Assembly: GCF_021155765.1 (NCBI RefSeq)
Contig: NC_060114.1
Location: 16,191,501 to 16,255,500 of the forward strand
Source: Diprion similis
Taxonomy: Eukaryota; Arthropoda; Insecta; Hymenoptera; Diprionidae
Length of the DNA stretch: 64,000 nt
Reading direction: 5' to 3'
The notes beneath the pieces are model-generated. The model did no database searches. It had not been told where the DNA came from and saw only the letters and a program-made list of their open reading frames with translations. Position 1 is the stretch's first letter. Each line of letters opens with the position of its first letter. Made by a program: the position numbers and the translations under genes. Shown piece after piece: positions 49,353-63,100 of the stretch.

Positions 49353-52300
49353 TTACATTTCGTAGCTCTGATGATCCGATCTAGATTCAGAAGACTTGGG
49401 AGAGGACAATGTTTTCAACACAGAAATCACGTTCTCTGTTACCGTTGGATGAATACTCATTTGCAGTTCAGTCAACGATTCTTCAGTCTGGCAATATCAT
49501 ATAAATATCAGTTCAATTGTGTATACAGGTATAAAACGGGTCATAACTGAAATTCCGGGAATATAGTTTCTGTTGATAATATATAACAGAAAATATTAAA
49601 TCACCTGTCTCAATAACTGAGCCGCTGTGTGCAAAACTCTCTGCCACTTTCTCATTTCCACATTATGAAGACTCTCTTGCTGTTGCAACAAGTTTATCCA
49701 ATCTTCCTCTGTTTTTGGCGTATTTCTAAAAAAAATTGAATGTGATACAAGATAAAGATTATCAATCTGACAACGACACTTTTTCTTTAAACTTTAAACT
49801 TTATTAATCTTACTTGAGAACGTGTAGATCCATAATGGTGTAAGCAGCAGCCTCTTCTAAGCCCCATAATTTATAATAAAGTAAACCATTTATTAGCATG
49901 AGGCATAAAACTGCTAGGAGAAGTATCCAGCTTACTATGTTGCTGGTGTCGTTGCGAACACCTGAAACTTGGAGAAAAACCAAGGTTGATAGAATGAAAG
50001 TTGATATACGCGAGACAGATTTATCGTTTCCATATTTTTTAACAGCTTTTTCACCATTGTTGTTGTATACTCTTGGCAAGTCTGCTGTAACGGCTTGGTG
50101 GCAAGACTGTAGATGATCTGTGGGATGTGCTTGGAGAGATGCACCAGCACCGGTCAACCGCCTTCGTCGTCTCGCCTTGCGTTTCAACCCTACTCCAACG
50201 TTACCTTCCTCACTTTCAACGCTCAGCGCTTTTACCAAGCTACCAAAATACTCTTCCAATCCAGCCCAACAATTTTTCTCGATGAAACCTACATTGTAAC
50301 AAAGAATACAAGAGAAATGTTTTTTTTTTTCTACACAACAGAACTTTTGGTTATTCATTTGTTATAGAACTAAGGAAGCGAGCAACTCAAAGGACTGGTG
50401 AATCGCTGAATGAAGGTAATGTTATTCGAAAAATAGAATATTGCTTTGTGAGTACGATAATGAAAACAAACATAGGCTTTTGAGGTTTTTTGCTCAATTA
50501 CTAGGCAGCTAAATTACCTTTAATATTCTACTCACTTTTAACAAGACCCCAGACACTCTTCTTGTATTTAATTTGTGAAAATACTGCAAGGTTTGTCTCA
50601 CCCTCCGTAGAACTTGTCATACAGTAATGCGTGTGAACACTGAATGAATCTGCATAAGGTATACCTGCGTTATTACTCTCTATATCTATACAGTATAGAT
50701 GTCCAGGTCTGCTGCATGGTAGCATTATCTATATTATGGAAACAAGAAACATGTGAAAAATACTCACAAATCAGTTTCTTCATCATGACAAACGTTCTTT
50801 TGAAGATGAATTCTTGGTGAATTTCACTCTCAAAAGCTTTATCAAACGAATTAACATACCTGCGTCTCTGTTACTTGGGAAGACTTCGGGCCAACAGATT
50901 GCGACAGTGATATAGTTAGTGAAACTGTTCTCGATTTTTGACCCGTTTGACTGTCTTGCGTCCATGCCGATTGTACCAGATCTGAGGAAAGAGGAAAAAA
51001 ATACAGAATATTTGGATTTGAAGAAACACCGTTCAGCAACGTGCGTCAAGATTTTTTCCCCGCATGTATAACGATAATTAAACTTACCGGTGGTTTTTCG
51101 AGCCGTATGAAAATCTAAGAAAAACTTTGAGTTGGTAAAGAGCAATGTGAACAATTGATCTATATGAATAGGTAATGTTGCGTTACAAAGTTGCCGTCCA
51201 TCGTGTACAGCTGAGCACACTGCATTACTGCGAAGGGCAATGCGTACTGAAAAAACAAAACGAATCAGAAAATCATCAAAATTGTCAAATGCTTCAACAA
51301 CTGATCAGACTGAGACATAAGTCGTATAATATCGAATAATGTCAGTTGAAATATATAAATTTTAATTGATTGTTTCAACCGATCATAAACTTACATGGAT
51401 GCTTCTCGGCCTCGCTCTCCGTGGTATCACTGAGATCGGTAGGATCCAGATTCGACTCCGGTCTTGTCGGTGAACGTCTGTCTAGTTCAGGATTACACGA
51501 ATTGTTGGGCTGAGGTGGCATTAGTAGATTGTCTGCATTAATCACTGGTCCCCCTTCGGCTTCGGAATACGATTCGACTGAGAGTTGAGTGGAGATTTTT
51601 TTGTCCTCTGGTGCGGGTAAAAGCGAAGGTACATAATCTTCGTCGTCGGAAGTAAGGCCAAGCTCATCACCGTAGCAGGCATGAACAAGTTGCCACATTT
51701 CAGTCATGCTCATTGGTTGGCCTATCAGTGCATTTTGCCAAACTCGGAAGAGCATAAGATAAGCTTTGTCCCTGGCCCCAAAGGATGTGAGAAAAAATTT
51801 GTCCGTTTCTGTACAGACTAGTATAGCATTTGGGATGACTAGCGCAGTTTTCTCCTTCGTTATTGAGGCGACATCCTTCCAGCGCAGAGATACTGACGTT
51901 TCCCATGAAAATATGTTCGCATAAAAACATATGTAGTTTTGGGATACGTACAATCTTCCATGAACAAGTATATCCCGCTGCAGAGCGCACGAGTAATCTA
52001 AAAGAAGCAAGTAATCTTCATTACTTGACTCGAACAAGTTTGAATAACTTTATTGTGGTATTAAATCTTGCATGTATTTAGTTCAATTAGATTTCGATTT
52101 CACATCACTTCGAAAAACAGAATTTCTACGTTTCTGTGTATTAAAACAGAATAACTCAAGATTAAAGCTAAATTGTACAAGAAATGAAAATCCACAGAAA
52201 ATATTTTGTGAATTCAGGAGAGAAATCGGAATACTACGATTCTCTGTTCAACACAGTTCAATTTCAACCACTTACAAGTGCGATTATATGAGTATGTAGG

Positions 52301-53752
52301 CCACAAGAAAAAATATTCTCACCAACAACTAGTCGTTCGTCATCTGGAACGTCTTTAAAAATCCTTTTAAAATCCTCAGATCTTGATTTATAAGTTGGAT
52401 AAAGTACGTTATACCATGAAGACTTTTTCTTGGTACGATCTCCAGCTCTGGATTCCTTTCTAACTTCATACGCCGAATTCCGTCCAGGTTCGGCAGAATC
52501 TGAAGATCGATTAATTGCTTCCTACGAAGCAAAAATGGTTTTGTAAATTTTGCAAAGAATACACAAGAATGTATTGAACAATCTTCGAAGGCTAATTCCA
52601 AGGAAAAAAACGTCTTACTTTTAGTACCCACCACAAAGTAAGATTGCATTGATTTTATTAGTTTGAAAAACTACAATATTAATTCACAACTTTTTATTTC
52701 AACCATCAAAAAATTATATTTTGCAATTCATTCCTATCTTTCACTCCGTACAAAGAAAAAATTCTTCTAGTCCTAAAATAATACCTGGTTTTGTTGATCG
52801 TCCAGTTTGCTCGGGGATATATCTTTATTAACAAAATTAGCAACATCCGAATGAGGTCTCGAGTGATCCCTCTTGGTGTAGGGCCTAGGACTAGGCCAAG
52901 GTGATGGCGTAGGGCTAGGTGACGGGCTATTGCAGCCTGAGCCTCCCCCCAAATTTATGTCGATTAAATTAGAAGTCGATCCATCATTGCCGCTGACGCC
53001 TATGGTTGGATTGGCAATAGTCAGCGACAGATTGTTGCTAGTTATCGAGTCGTGGCTGGACGTAGAAACGTTCTCCGCCGATTTATTCCTGAAAATAAAT
53101 TTCATGCATTGTTTTATATTGTCATTGTAAATTTTTGTTCCTGTCCATTTCAGAATTTCCATAATTAGTTTCATCAACACCGAAGACAGTTTGTACTTAT
53201 TGTTAGAACAAAGAATAAAAGAATGATGAGAAATTGCGAAAAACATTGTCAATGGTTCAATTTGTGTTTTTCCTTTACTCAGTTGCATTGTTTGCTTTTT
53301 TTATTCCATTGTTTTCGAGGAGTGAAGCCGCGTATCAATTTATCTCAATGTCGTTAAAGTCGCGAATGACATTAGATAGGCTACTAGAAACGACGATACG
53401 AGGTAATAATGGAGAGATAAGGCAGTGATGGATGGCAGGTGGATATAGGGTAATTGTCGTAAATAGACGGATCAATGCTGCGCGTCTTTTAATACGAGTA
53501 CAATAATTTGTTTTTGTCTCCGAGTGATAACGACGACGTCTGTTGTCATTTCCGCAGCTCGGGTTTCCCCGCCTTTTCGGTACTCGGGGGGTAAAGACAT
53601 GCATACCTGTACACAACGTGCGGATACAGGAATTACTTAAGCTACACTTACATAATGGAGGTGGGGTCTCCTCCCGGGGTGGCTGAATCGTTCTCGTATA
53701 ATAATAGAAGTTCTGATGCAGCAGGACCGAAATCAGCAATGTGAACTGCCAT
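49353..53752 (-). CDS. Aster/GRAMD1-type sterol transfer protein (GRAM + VASt)
   Basis: Aster (GRAMD1) proteins tether ER to plasma membrane and move accessible cholesterol. Ten exons, 53752-53652, 53088-52785, 52521-52323, 51997-51395, 51246-51088, 50981-50860, 50728-50536, 50288-49814, 49725-49605 and 49487-49353, give 803 residues. A low-complexity N-terminus includes a Ser-Pro run (CNSPSPSPTPSPWPSPRP). The GRAM domain follows WYNVLYPTYKSRSEDF and contains LVVDYSCALQRDILVHGRL and TSFGARDKAYLMLFRVWQ. The VASt/ASTER domain runs from about residue 415 (GRQLCNATLPIHIDQLFTLL) to KSFIEKNCWAG near 570. An Arg/Lys cluster precedes one membrane helix near residues 678-698 (IVSWILLLAVLCLMLINGLL). 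ATG 53752 is supported because its exon ends in AT at a GTAAGT donor and joins exon 2 in frame. This appears to be the single insect orthologue of GRAMD1A/B/C; that is inferred. Confidence 0.94.
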
Positions 53753-54009
53753 CTGCCACATTATCGGCAAACGTATCAGCCGTAAACCGGATAATCCCTG
53801 CTGTCAACAATTGTTCTCATTGTCGATAACAATAGACCGCATCTAGGGTTATAGTCTAAATTTTATCTGATATCACTACTCTGGCGTTCGTTTATTTCGA
53901 ACTGTCTGTCCACTACTATAGTTTCAGCGCCGATTCTACACTCTCTTCTGTTTCGATTATTTGCCACTGCACACGAAACAAAACACCTAACTTGACGTTT
54001 TCACATGTT

Positions 54010-54011
<2 letters not shown>

Positions 54012-54040
<29 letters not shown>
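54012..54040. repeat. Poly(T) homopolymer
   Basis: Twenty-nine T residues in a row on the plus strand. Confidence 0.85.
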
Positions 54041-54043
<3 letters not shown>

Positions 54044-54904
54044 TCTGTGTGCACGCACTGACTTATGTCCCAGACGATAAGGTACACCAGGGTAACGTAC
54101 ACTTTGTGTCTTATCGAATTTATCGACGATTATATTACAATCGTTTTCGTTATTGCAGAATTTCTATGCGATCGCACACACAGCACTTGCGCGCTGTGTA
54201 TAAACACCGAATCCCAATTACCTGTGTATACGCTTCTACGATCTTTTGTTTTTCAACTTTACTTTCACTCCAGTTTTTCGCACACTCTTGATTGATCTAG
54301 ATGCGCTTTCGCCGAGAGCGAATTTGCGAATGACAGGAAAAAATTAGTTTGCAAAAGTCTATACCTGTATAAGTTCTATGCTGCTGCCGTACAAATAATA
54401 ATTATGTTCTTTACGATCACGAAGTATGCGAGCCAATAGAGATGGTGAACTGCAGGGCACCGGCTAATGTCTAACTACAGTAGTAGACAGTATCAAGTGT
54501 GATGCGACTTTTCACCGCGGTGGCGCTGATGTTGTTTCAGTTTAGAGATGGTGATGACGGTAACATAAAGGCGGCCTATATTAAATTATTTAAAAATATC
54601 ACACTGTGAGTAGAATTCTCAAAAAATATTGTCCTAGACCCAGAAAAAATAAACGGCAAAAACCTGTAATTATTAAATAGTGAGAGCAAGTAATTTTCAC
54701 GCTATTCGATAATCCGTTCAGGATTATTTTGATTTACTTTTTAAACTGACTCATTCAGTGTAAATATTTGCAATCGTATAATTTATGAATATGATAGCGA
54801 AAGGATTAGCTGCGGGTCAAAGGATGCGACAATTACTACTGATTATTACCGTTAGATGAACTGATTATCCGAACACAAAGAATGTTGCATGTTTTAAAAT
54901 TTTT

Positions 54905-54910
54905 TTTATT
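54905..54910 (-). terminator. Putative poly(A) signal of RpS27A
   Basis: TTTATT on plus (AATAAA on minus), 29 bp after the RpS27A stop. A very short 3' UTR is usual for ribosomal protein genes. Confidence 0.6.
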
Positions 54911-54938
54911 TTGTCGTTATGTGTACGTGATAAACATA

Positions 54939-56045
<1,107 letters not shown>

Positions 56046-56825
56046 TCAAACTAGTAAAACGGCATTGATGCAGCCATCGTTTTCAGGATTATTGGTAACT
56101 TGGGCATATTTACCCCATACAACTTTACCGGACTGTGTAACAAGCCCCAATTCGGAAATATTTACTTCAATAACAGTACCCTTAGTAATAACGCCAAGAG
56201 TTGTGTACATGGCTGAGCTTGGATTTTTTTTAACACCAATAATTGGGAGGCAGAATGTGGCCTTTAGTTCTGGATGAGTAACGTGTGCCTTCTTAAATCT
56301 GAGGGCCATAGGCCTGATGAATCTCTCAAACTTTGGAGGTTTCCTGGTAAAACTTTCACCGACGAATGTTACTTTTGTCACCATTCGCTTCCATGCTTTC
56401 CGCTTGGATTTTCCAGTTCGCATCACCTTGAACACCTCAGAGTCTGACTGCGCTCTTACTTTTGGTATCGGGACATCCCATTTACCAGCCTTTTCTTTAC
56501 GTTTTTGTTTTATGAGGTTCGATAAGACTTTGGCGCGAGAAGAAACATCCCTGTCCAGCAAGTAGACTGGAAGTGCTCCCTCTGGGGTAGGTTCAGTTTT
56601 CTTTCGGACATTCTTTTCCTCGTGAGCCTTGATCTTCTTTTTCATCTGGATCTTTTCATTGCGACGTTCTTTGTTGAAGATCTTTGCCTTCAATCCTCGT
56701 AGGCTCCGTGCTTTTTCCGCACGTTTGTGAGGTTCCCTGGCCTCTCGCTTACGCTTGCGTTCTTCATAGTCAAGCCGCCGTCCATACAACGTTCGAAAAC
56801 GGTCCATATACTCATTTTGTGGCAT
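56046..56825 (-). CDS. NSA2: Ribosome biogenesis protein NSA2
   Basis: NSA2 (human TINP1) is a nucleolar factor for 27S pre-rRNA processing and 60S assembly, related to the S8e family. The CDS is a single exon of 259 residues; human has 260. The N-terminus [20 protein letters not shown] is followed by a highly basic helix. The C-terminal half is nearly family consensus: [75 protein letters not shown], then [20 protein letters not shown]. An acceptor (TCTGTTTCAG) ends about 22 bp upstream of the ATG, so a 5' UTR intron is likely. That argues against a retrocopy despite the intronless CDS. Confidence 0.96.
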   Translation of the reverse strand: MPQNEYMDRFRTLYGRRLDYEERKRKREAREPHKRAEKARSLRGLKAKIFNKERRNEKIQMKKKIKAHEEKNVRKKTEPTPEGALPVYLLDRDVSSRAKVLSNLIKQKRKEKAGKWDVPIPKVRAQSDSEVFKVMRTGKSKRKAWKRMVTKVTFVGESFTRKPPKFERFIRPMALRFKKAHVTHPELKATFCLPIIGVKKNPSSAMYTTLGVITKGTVIEVNISELGLVTQSGKVVWGKYAQVTNNPENDGCINAVLLV

Positions 56826-58855
56826 GTTGTTTTCTTATGTCTTTTTACTGAAACAGAAAATTCCTCTGTCTTTTAATTAGCACATTTCAATGTTCAGATT
56901 TGGACAGTTGGCCAATTGCTAGTTATGTATTTTGTACAAAAAGAGAACTTACCTTAAATTTTTTTTTTAATCGTCGATTTCGCAAATACACAGAAATTTC
57001 CTGTCCAACAATGATTTTTTCTTCAATTTGCCCACTTCAAGTCAAGGATTAAAAAGCCATGATTTCTGATTCTTGAAATTGAAGCAATTTCTGATAACTT
57101 CTGAACAAACTCAATTTAACACCAATTGAAGATATCTAGCTTCGATATACAATCATTCCAACTCATTGAGTAAATGAAATATTTACTTTCACAATTTCAG
57201 CAGCTACAACCAGACTGCCCAAATCTTGAAGTAAAACGTACGAGTCTTATAAAATAATTGCGTGATCGTACAAATATGGAGGGTTGCAAGACTATGAATT
57301 TTCATAAAATTGCAAGGCAAGAAACCTACGCTGGTACAAATGTGACTCATATACTAAGGACGTACCGCGAATCAACGGAGTAAAACTACTAATTAATAGC
57401 AGAAAGTGAACACATCTAGCGAGCTTTAGCATAAGAACCAAAACATACCAGAAAAAAAAATAGTAAGTGAGATGTAGACTATTCCTTGAAATACTTTGGA
57501 TTAGATTTCAAGGGTTCGCCATACACTGCTCCGGGAGAATAGCATGTGGGCGATTGGTGAAAGAGGTTATTATGCCGAGAATTACTACAAAAAAAATATA
57601 TATAATCTTTAGTTAAAATTTCATCAGCATCCAGTGACGTAGTTCGCGTAACGATTCCCTTCGAGATGAGGGACTACGGTTAAAAACTGTTGGATTTCAA
57701 TAGTCATCGGCAGTATCGCCAATGCGTTTTGTAATGGAGTTTAGCACGCGCTCGGCCGACAAAGCGGGCGGAAAAACGTGGCAAACGTCAGGATTAGGTG
57801 AAAGAGGTCTTACGCCAACAATAAGATTGTTTTCACGCGTTTGAATCAGCGCAAATAGGTTCGATGAATAAAAATATCGTTTGGGGCATCAAATACCGCA
57901 AATTGTAAGGTATGAGAACGAAAATTAGAGAAACATATTCCCACTCACCTACAGCCGACCATGCCAGGAACAGAAAAGACCGCCGAGAATCAATTGTATC
58001 GGAGAGAAAGTCGACTCGATCGAAAATCTTTCTCCCCTCCTTGCGATGTTTGGTTTATGCCATGAAGCATGCAGATTCTGTGCGCTCGGTCGGTAATGCG
58101 TAAATGTCCAATGTTTTTAGTAATTTTATGTAGTTGTACACACATACGTACAAACGTATGAATACATAATCATTATTGCTCAAAAAAAATTTCAATACCA
58201 ACATTGATTTAACTTACGCATTAGATCTACCATACATGTGCTTGTTATGATTATCTAAATCATTATAAGTAATCGTTGACTGAAGATGTATAATCTTCAG
58301 TCAACGATATAGACGATAATATCAATTTACCTTGTTTGATCAGAAATCTATATTCACGAGAGTGCCAAGACAATTCGTCATGTTAGGTATTGAAACTCTG
58401 ATTCCAATTTTACTGAAATGTGAAATAAATAATAATTTACGTGCTCCAACACATGTGGAAAATAGTAAAATGCGATTACTTGTAAACTCAACTTTACAAT
58501 TAGGTCAACTATAATACCTTATTCTTTTTTTATTAAATGCGTTCATAATTATAGCACGTCATTTTTTCATTTCGTGTTTGAATCGAGTTTGAGTCAAAGT
58601 TCCAGCTCGCGACTACCAGTAGAAACGGTAGAGCGCTGCGGACACCTAATCACGAATTCGTAAAACGTTCATGCAGTACAAAAATCTGCTACCAGATGGG
58701 GACAGAATTTTAAAGAGTTCCGGCATTCTTTGCATGTGCATCTCTGCTTCTGCCCTGTCGCCCGTCGTCACAATTCCAAGTTTTAGCGCCGCCAGCCGCG
58801 AGCCTAGAGTCTAAATAGTTTAGAGATTTTTTATTAATTAAAGTTAATCGCAAAA
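56826..58855. other. Divergent interval NSA2 / eIF2-gamma
   Basis: 2.0 kb between divergent genes. It holds the NSA2 5' UTR intron acceptor, a GTGAAAGAGGT motif repeated about 240 bp apart (57558 and 57799), a perfect 16-bp hairpin (58272-58308), and a GC-richer stretch before the eIF2-gamma ATG. No additional gene is recognised. Confidence 0.5.
58272..58308. repeat. Perfect 16-bp hairpin
   Basis: ATCGTTGACTGAAGAT (58272-58287) and its exact reverse complement (58293-58308) are separated by the 5-nt loop GTATA. Confidence 0.9.
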
Positions 58856-60127
58856 ATGGGAGGCGACGAAGGCATCGGGGTTACAACAGGGCAGCCTAAT
58901 TTATACAAGCAAGATTTATCGAAGCTCGTAAGTTTCGGCGTTGGCTATCCGCCTCGATTCGATTATCTTAGCCGACATATTTCGTAGAGGCGGGCTGCAA
59001 CTGCCACTGCTGCTCAAATTCCCAAACATATTTTATCCCCTGAATATCACATTCCGATCGAGTATCGTTCCCTCCTAATTTCATCGAGATGATTCTAGTT
59101 TGACGATGTTCAATTATTGTTTCAAAACATCGGCCGATGCTTCGCACTGATTAATTTTCCGAGAACTCGTTTAGCAGCACTTTAACGTAACCTCAATCAT
59201 CTATTCATGCCCTATCCATACACACGCGCCCATATAATGGCGTGGCTTAGGGCTGGATAAGAGCTTCGTAGGGTATAAATTGTGCTTTGAAAACCACAAT
59301 CCATGGATGTACCATATTTACAATGAATTAACTCACTAACTGGAATCGAGCTCCCCACATTCCATTAGCGAATCGTAGCGTGTTATGGAGCGATTTTATG
59401 TGTACGTGCTATTTCACATAAAAAATGGAAAAAAAAATATCCTTCCCAATTTTGGAACCCAACATTGAAATGCATTGAATTAACTGAATCCCTCACCTCA
59501 GTATGGGATGAAAAAAAATGATGTTTGGTTAGGAATCAATCATCTCATTACCTGAAATGTCAAATGGATTTTGAAATAGTTTTCTAATACAATATGTTAT
59601 ACGTTAAGAACTCGTGGGTTCATACTGCAAACAAAAAATATTCACCCTGCTGTACAGGAATCAATATATTTAACTAGAAATAAACATTTGAACAAATTTT
59701 AATTAGCATAGAATTGACGCTCCCTTTTTTTTAGTGAAAGAATAATTTGATGCTGAAATTAATGGCGAAATCATATAAACCTTTATTTCAGGATGTTGGC
59801 AAGCTAACTGCACTGTCCCGGGAAGTCATCAGTCGACAGGCGACAATAAATATTGGTAAGAACAAGTTTTCGTGAAAAGTATCTAAGCGACGTTATTGAA
59901 ATATTATAAACGACAAAGTATACATGAACGCTAATCATTAAAATCACCTTATACTGGTTTCAATTCCATTAGTATTCAGAGCTAGTTAATTAACATTTTT
60001 TATTATTTTTCTATAGGTACGATCGGACATGTGGCGCATGGAAAGTCGACAATCGTCAAAGCCATTTCAGGCGTGCAAACTGTACGGTTTAAAAATGAAC
60101 TGGAAAGAAATATCACCATCAAACTTG
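58856..60127 (+). CDS. eIF2gamma: eIF2 subunit gamma, N-terminal exons (partial, rest beyond window)
   Basis: eIF2-gamma is the GTPase core of the eIF2 ternary complex that delivers initiator tRNA. Three exons are visible: 58856-58927, 59792-59855 and 60017-60127. They encode [20 protein letters not shown], then [18 protein letters not shown], then [20 protein letters not shown] with the G1/P-loop GHVAHGKS, and end [11 protein letters not shown] in phase 1. The next eIF2-gamma segment (expected to start GYAN in the family) is not found before 64000. It should lie past the Su(var)3-9 exon, which uses the same donor at 60127. The start ATG follows CAAA. Confidence 0.88.
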
Positions 60128-63100
60128 GTATGCTTCACTTAAGAAATTATTTCAAATGTATAATATAAAATTTAGCTGATGATGGTATTTTCTTATATAA
60201 TTAAAGTAATAACTAAGTCCATTATCGTACAATTCCTGAATGATTACTTTCAATTATTTAACCTTGTACGACGTGAAATGCTTTCAAGTTTTATCCACTT
60301 CTAAGAACTGTCCAAGATCCAGGCTTTCGTTGCGCATCGTTTCAAAAATCATTCAACTTTTTGTAATAAATATTTCATTACCTACGAATGTCGTTATGTA
60401 CACATATCTGGTTTCAATCAACTGGAGATAGTGTACGAAAAATGGATTCTCATTTTTCTCCAAAACTTGACTTGTTGATACTTTGCAGAAACGGCTCATA
60501 GCTTCAAATGATCTCATTGAATGCGTTAAATACATTATTTAAAAGAGCATCCACCAGTCGGGAAGGTCAGAATATTTAATCAATCAAGTTTCACACAAAA
60601 TCCAGGCTTCAGAGCGCTCAAGCCAGGTAATTTCAGGGGAAATCAAAGAATTTTTTGTGAAAATCAAAGGGTATCAGGGTTCCGATATTTTTTTATAGTA
60701 CTTGCCAAATAGAGCAAAATTAGGTACACATCAGGGTGTCCGTTATTTTGGTTATTTAGAAATTTTTTCGATTGCACCCCAAAAAATATGTTCGTATTAT
60801 AGAAAAAAAAAATACCCTGTAAATGTAAGAATATTCGAAATGTAAAATACATTGAAATTTTCGATGTTGAATAATTTTTTTTTCTTTTTTTTTTAAATAC
60901 AAACTAAATTAAACTGAAAAAATCAATTTGATGCTTGAGAACGTTGCTTATATTCCCAACTGACTGTAGGCACAAAATAATTTAGTGGGAGCATACGTAT
61001 TTCAGAGATAACGATGCTCGATTAAACTGTGAATATTATGATTTTGTCAAATGTAAGAGAGTTTAGAGATTCAATATATATATTTTTTTCCTTTCTTTTC
61101 ATACGTTAAATTCGAAGTACGAAAATTGTTCTCAACTATCAAATTTTAGTTTATGAATAAAAAGTAAAACTGAATGGCAAAAATAGAGTGGTTTTATGGG
61201 GAAATTCAATGCTTTACGGTACATTTAGGGAGACACCTACAGTTTTAGAGTGCTTATAGGGGGGGAAAAAAAAACAGGTTACTTTTAGGGAAATAGGGGA
61301 CTTACTATGTCGCCTGAAAATCTTAAACAAACTTTACCACAGTACTCAATTTTCTTCATTGTACGCCTGCATCCGAAAGATATTGGACCGTGTTTCATTG
61401 TAGACATTCAAATTTTGTCACACGGCTTCTCATTTCTCTTACATAAAATACATTCAGAAGAACAAAGGCGATACAATTGTTAATGAGGATAAAAGTAAGA
61501 TATTGAAAAAAGCAACAAAAAAAAACGCGGAAAGCAACCCCGCGTACAAAAGTGAATTAACGAAGAAGATCGAAGAGGAAGAAATAGCATGTAAGAACGG
61601 AAAACGGTACCTATAATATGGGAAGGTGCAGAATTTGACGTGTCGTGAAGTTAAAAAAAAAAAAAAAAATAAAAAAAAATAAATGAATAAATAAAAAAAA
61701 CACCCCTGCTGAATCCTAAAGTAAAGCACAGGGGTCGGAAGTAGAAACAGATCATTCGCCAAAAGAATGAAATGATGAATGAAATATCGGTTTAATAAAA
61801 GTAAATAATCCTTGTCTCCTCCATGAAATAGAACGGATGAATCACGCCGTTTAAATCTTTGGCATTACAGAGCCACACCATGCCGGGGCGATCAACAAAG
61901 AAAATGGAAAAAACAGTGTCGAAGAGGCAGATCCTGTGGATAAAAGCCCGCCTCCTAACACCGACTCGAGTACGTCCCAATTTACAAAAAAACGTACTAT
62001 TTTTCGGAGCTCTGACGCAGAGCGTCCTGTCAAGATTCCGCGGCTTGGTGAGGATGACAACGATAACGACACCGATGATGACAACGACAACGAGGATGAT
62101 ATTATTCACACCGTGACAACAAACGGTGAGACTTCGCCCAGTATACCTGAGGAAGAAGCGGCAACGGGAATTGAGGGGCGAATCCAGGCTAACGATTTAG
62201 CGGCGTTTGAAGTAAATGAAAAAATGAAGTACAGTCTGAAAGAAGCAGTGATAAAGCTTGAAGATATTGGGACAAAGATAAGCGAAGTTAAGTCCAATAT
62301 AAAATCGTCTAATAATCGCGAGGAATTACACGAGGTTGAGAAAATATTGGATAAAAGATATTCGAAAGGAGTTGAAGTATACGCTGTAAAGTGGAAAGGA
62401 TGGGACAACAGCTTCAACACTTGGGAACCACTTTCGAATTTGACAAACTGTGCGGAACTGCTGGCAGCTTTCGAGAATGCAAATGCCGGACTGGTTGACA
62501 CGTTTAAAAACCAGATCAATTACTATCCTTCGACGATGGAGATAGAAAGTCTTATGCAGAGTTTCAAGCAGGCAGGAAAGATAACGGATTATAAATTGCC
62601 GAATAAAGAGGAGCTGAACGAAAACATAAACAAGCTGTTAAAATGGCCCAATAGAATGAACGCCAAACTGTTGACTAAAGTGAAATTTGATATTTTAGTA
62701 TACGAATTTCATGATCACAGATCTGCCCAGCTAAAGCTTTTGAAAGAATGGGAAAACGAGATAAGAACAATAACGAAAGACAGACCAGTAATTAAGGTAG
62801 AAAATAATGTGGACTTTGAAGGTCCTCCGCAGGATTTTTTATACGTCGACGATTATCTTCCTGGCAAGGGGGTAACGATACCGGAAGATCCGCCAATCGG
62901 TTGCGAGTGTTCGGTCTGCGAGCCAAAGTCGATGTGTTGCGGTAAGCAGTCGGGCGGATCTTTCGCCTACACGACAGCAAAGAGGATCAGAGTTCCTCTA
63001 GGCACTCCAATTTACGAATGCAATAAAAGGTGCGCTTGCGATCAGAGCTGCTTGAACCGTGTTGTTCAACACGGGACATCCGTAAAACTTTGTATATTTA

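Larger units (their letters stand above)
53753..54938. other. Intergenic Aster-like gene / RpS27A
   Basis: 1.2 kb including the 5' leader and promoter of the Aster-like gene, a 29-T homopolymer (54012-54040), and the short 3' UTR of RpS27A. No other gene is seen. Confidence 0.5.

Noticed and set aside
50113-50367. Plus-strand open frames at 49898-50367
   Set aside because: They lie opposite exon 8 of the Aster-like gene, whose protein is clearly conserved on the minus strand.
52773-53288. Aster-like protein starting with MKFIFRNKSAEN
   Set aside because: That reading runs through the acceptor TTTATTTTCAG. The exon 53752-53652 supplies an in-frame start that ends at a GTAAGT donor.
53335-53739. 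134-residue minus-strand open frame overlapping the first exon of the Aster-like gene
   Set aside because: It is a shadow in another frame; the true exon 1 frame ends at the donor near 53651.
56046-56825. NSA2 as a processed retrocopy
   Set aside because: The CDS is intronless, but it is intact, of full family length, and has a likely 5' UTR intron, so it is treated as the real gene.
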